Shown: piece after piece, positions 4,008-5,479 of the stretch
How positions within the stretch are numbered: position 1 is the first letter of the stretch
Layout: each line of letters starts with the position of its first letter
Translations under genes and position numbers: made by a program
Notes under the pieces: generated by a model
The model's database searches: none
The model's input: the letters and a program-made list of their open reading frames with translations, nothing else
What the model was told of the DNA's origin: nothing
Source: Armatimonadota bacterium
Lineage (GTDB): Bacteria > Armatimonadota > Zipacnadia > Zipacnadales > UBA11051
Length of the DNA stretch: 5,479 nt
Assembly: GCA_003542955.1 (NCBI GenBank)
Contig: DPJP01000297.1
Coordinates: 5,987 to 11,465, forward strand
Direction: 5' to 3'

Positions 4008-5479
4008 GTGCAGACGCGAGCGACGCATCCATTGCGCGGCTATCCCCGACTCGCCGAGGAGCGGAAATCGTACCGCCCACAGCGGGCGCGGGCTCTGCAG
4101 TTGGGGCAGATATTCATCGTCGCAATGGTGATTGTCGCGCTCCGCCTCGTGCAGTTGCAGGTCATCAGCCGCAACTACTACATGACGGCGGTTGCCCCGC
4201 TGGTGGTCTCGGCGCCGCGCACCGATACGGCTATGCCGGGTTCAATCCTGGCCCGTGACGGCACCGTCCTCGCCTCCAGCGCCGCAGCCTACCGCCTCAT
4301 TGCGGATACTGCCAAGATGCGCGAGGAGGGTGAGAGCCCCTCCGGGGTCGCCCGGCAGCTCGCGGGGATACTCCACTGCGATCCCGAACCGATGCTGCAG
4401 AGGCTCGAGGAGCGGCAGGGCAGCTCCTACGTGCTGCTGCAGCGGTGGCTCGACTCGGCCCAGGCTCCCGCCGTCGACGACGCCAAGATCGGCGGCATCT
4501 CCCTGGAGCCCACCTACCGCCGCAACTACCCGCGCGGGCGCATGGCATCCCACCTGCTCGGATTCCGCAACCAGTTCCACACTCCTCTGGCCGGCATCGA
4601 ACACCATTACCAGTTGATCCTCGACGGGAAGCCCTCGGCCGTCGCATCAGTGACCGACGGCTCGGGCAGCCCGACGCTGGGGCAGGAGGACGCGACGCTT
4701 GCGGCGGTTGCCGGCTGTGACATCGTGCTCACCCTCGATGTCGCGCTCCAGAGCTATGTCGACGCGCGCCTCGACGCTCTGTGGGACTATGAGCGCCCCA
4801 GGCGCGCGTATGCCGTGGTGCTCGAACCGGCGACGGGAGCGATTGTCGCGATGTCGACGAGGCCGGACTTCAACCCGCAGGTTGCCGTCGATGGCTCCAG
4901 CGCCGGGGCGCAGGAGCGGGCCGCGATGAGCTTCGACAACACGCACAACTGGGCGGTAGAGACCGACTTCGAGCCCGGCTCAACTCTGAAGGTGTTGCTT
5001 GCCGCGGCCGCAATCGAGCAGGGGATCAGCCCGAACACGACCTTCGACTGCCATGGCACGTACGAACTCAAGGGCGGGCACCCGATTACCTGCTGGGGCG
5101 AATACGAGCGGAAGGGGCATGGCAAGGTCGACGTCGAACACATGGTGGCGTGGTCTTGCAATGTCACCGCGGCTCAGTTAGCATTGCGACTCGACCCGGA
5201 GTACTACCTGGGCTTTCTGCGGAAGGCCGGCCTCGGCCGGCCGCCACGTGCCGGCTTCCCCGCCGAGACGGCGGGACACGTCCCGGACCCGTCAAGGGTC
5301 GGGCAGCGTGACCTCGCCGCGATGGGTTTCGGACAGCGGCTTTCGACCAGCCCCCTGCAACTGGCCGCGGCGGCGAGCGCGCTCGCCAACGGTGGGTTGA
5401 TGGCGCACCCCCACATCGTCTCGCGGGTGGTCCGCAAAGACGGCTCCACCTTCCGGGAGCCAAGCCTCCCCGATCCAGG
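4008..5479 (+). CDS. ftsI: septal peptidoglycan transpeptidase FtsI / class B penicillin-binding protein (3' end missing)
   Basis: FtsI (PBP3 type) crosslinks septal peptidoglycan on the outer face of the membrane, partnered with FtsW and activated by FtsL. The frame is open from GTG 4008 to the window end, giving 490 complete residues. A basic cytoplasmic N-terminus leads to a single membrane helix at about 34-53 (core IFIVAMVIVALRLVQLQVI). The PBP-dimer domain follows, with PGSILARDGTVLA (77-89), YRRNYPRGRMASHLLGF (from 170) and GIEHHYQLILDGKP. The transpeptidase domain starts near LTLDVALQSYV; EPATGAIVAMSTRPDFNP precedes the active site. The catalytic SxxK is S-T-L-K, Ser325 and Lys328, in FEPGSTLKV, and SxN is S-C-N at 383-385 in WSCNVT. 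The KTG motif must lie beyond the window. The paired cysteines FDCHG and ITCWG are typical of this subfamily. Context directly after ftsL favours ftsI over the sporulation paralogue spoVD. Confidence 0.93.
   Translation, partial: MQTRATHPLRGYPRLAEERKSYRPQRARALQLGQIFIVAMVIVALRLVQLQVISRNYYMTAVAPLVVSAPRTDTAMPGSILARDGTVLASSAAAYRLIADTAKMREEGESPSGVARQLAGILHCDPEPMLQRLEERQGSSYVLLQRWLDSAQAPAVDDAKIGGISLEPTYRRNYPRGRMASHLLGFRNQFHTPLAGIEHHYQLILDGKPSAVASVTDGSGSPTLGQEDATLAAVAGCDIVLTLDVALQSYVDARLDALWDYERPRRAYAVVLEPATGAIVAMSTRPDFNPQVAVDGSSAGAQERAAMSFDNTHNWAVETDFEPGSTLKVLLAAAAIEQGISPNTTFDCHGTYELKGGHPITCWGEYERKGHGKVDVEHMVAWSCNVTAAQLALRLDPEYYLGFLRKAGLGRPPRAGFPAETAGHVPDPSRVGQRDLAAMGFGQRLSTSPLQLAAAASALANGGLMAHPHIVSRVVRKDGSTFREPSLPDP

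Overview
This GC-rich window is the start of a bacterial division and cell-wall (dcw) cluster, with all recognised genes on the + strand. It begins with the 3' end of an unrelated gene ending in a fibronectin-III-like domain, closed by a strong hairpin at 587-618. The order that follows is mraZ-like (845-1327), a second mraZ-like gene (1561-2070), rsmH/mraW (2060-2998), a 529-bp non-coding stretch, ftsL (3528-3932) and ftsI (4008 to past the window end). Gene order and family motifs agree well. The proteins are divergent, especially both MraZ copies and RsmH, which suggests a deep-branching, high-GC phylum. I cannot place it from the sequence; Armatimonadota or a candidate phylum is only a guess.

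Regulation is unusually legible. The first mraZ has a near-consensus sigma70-type promoter (TTGACG-17-TATACT) with an A-rich tract upstream. It is followed by TGGRN motifs in exact 10-bp phase at 741, 751 and 761, with another at 721. This matches the known MraZ operator (TGGGN repeats with 5-nt spacers) and implies autoregulation. The second mraZ has its own near-perfect promoter (TTGACA-17-TATAGT). It lacks that array and instead carries a perfect palindrome, CTTGAC-AAC-GTCAAG, over the -35 box. The cluster therefore appears to have two mraZ paralogues, each behind a strong promoter with a different operator-like element.

The 2999-3527 gap between rsmH and ftsL is the strangest part. It holds four perfect or near-perfect hairpins and a 231-bp element bounded by 26-nt inverted arms (24 of 26 paired). 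The arms are G-rich or C-rich and close to G-quadruplex motifs, and the interior contains a run of NACAGY hexamers. No convincing gene lies there. It may be a MITE-like insertion or a large structured RNA or attenuator splitting the cluster.

Functionally, MraZ represses the cluster in known bacteria, RsmH methylates 16S rRNA, FtsL helps activate septal wall synthesis, and FtsI is the septal transpeptidase. FtsL and FtsI each have a good ribosome-binding site. rsmH overlaps the second mraZ by 11 nt and is probably translationally coupled to it.
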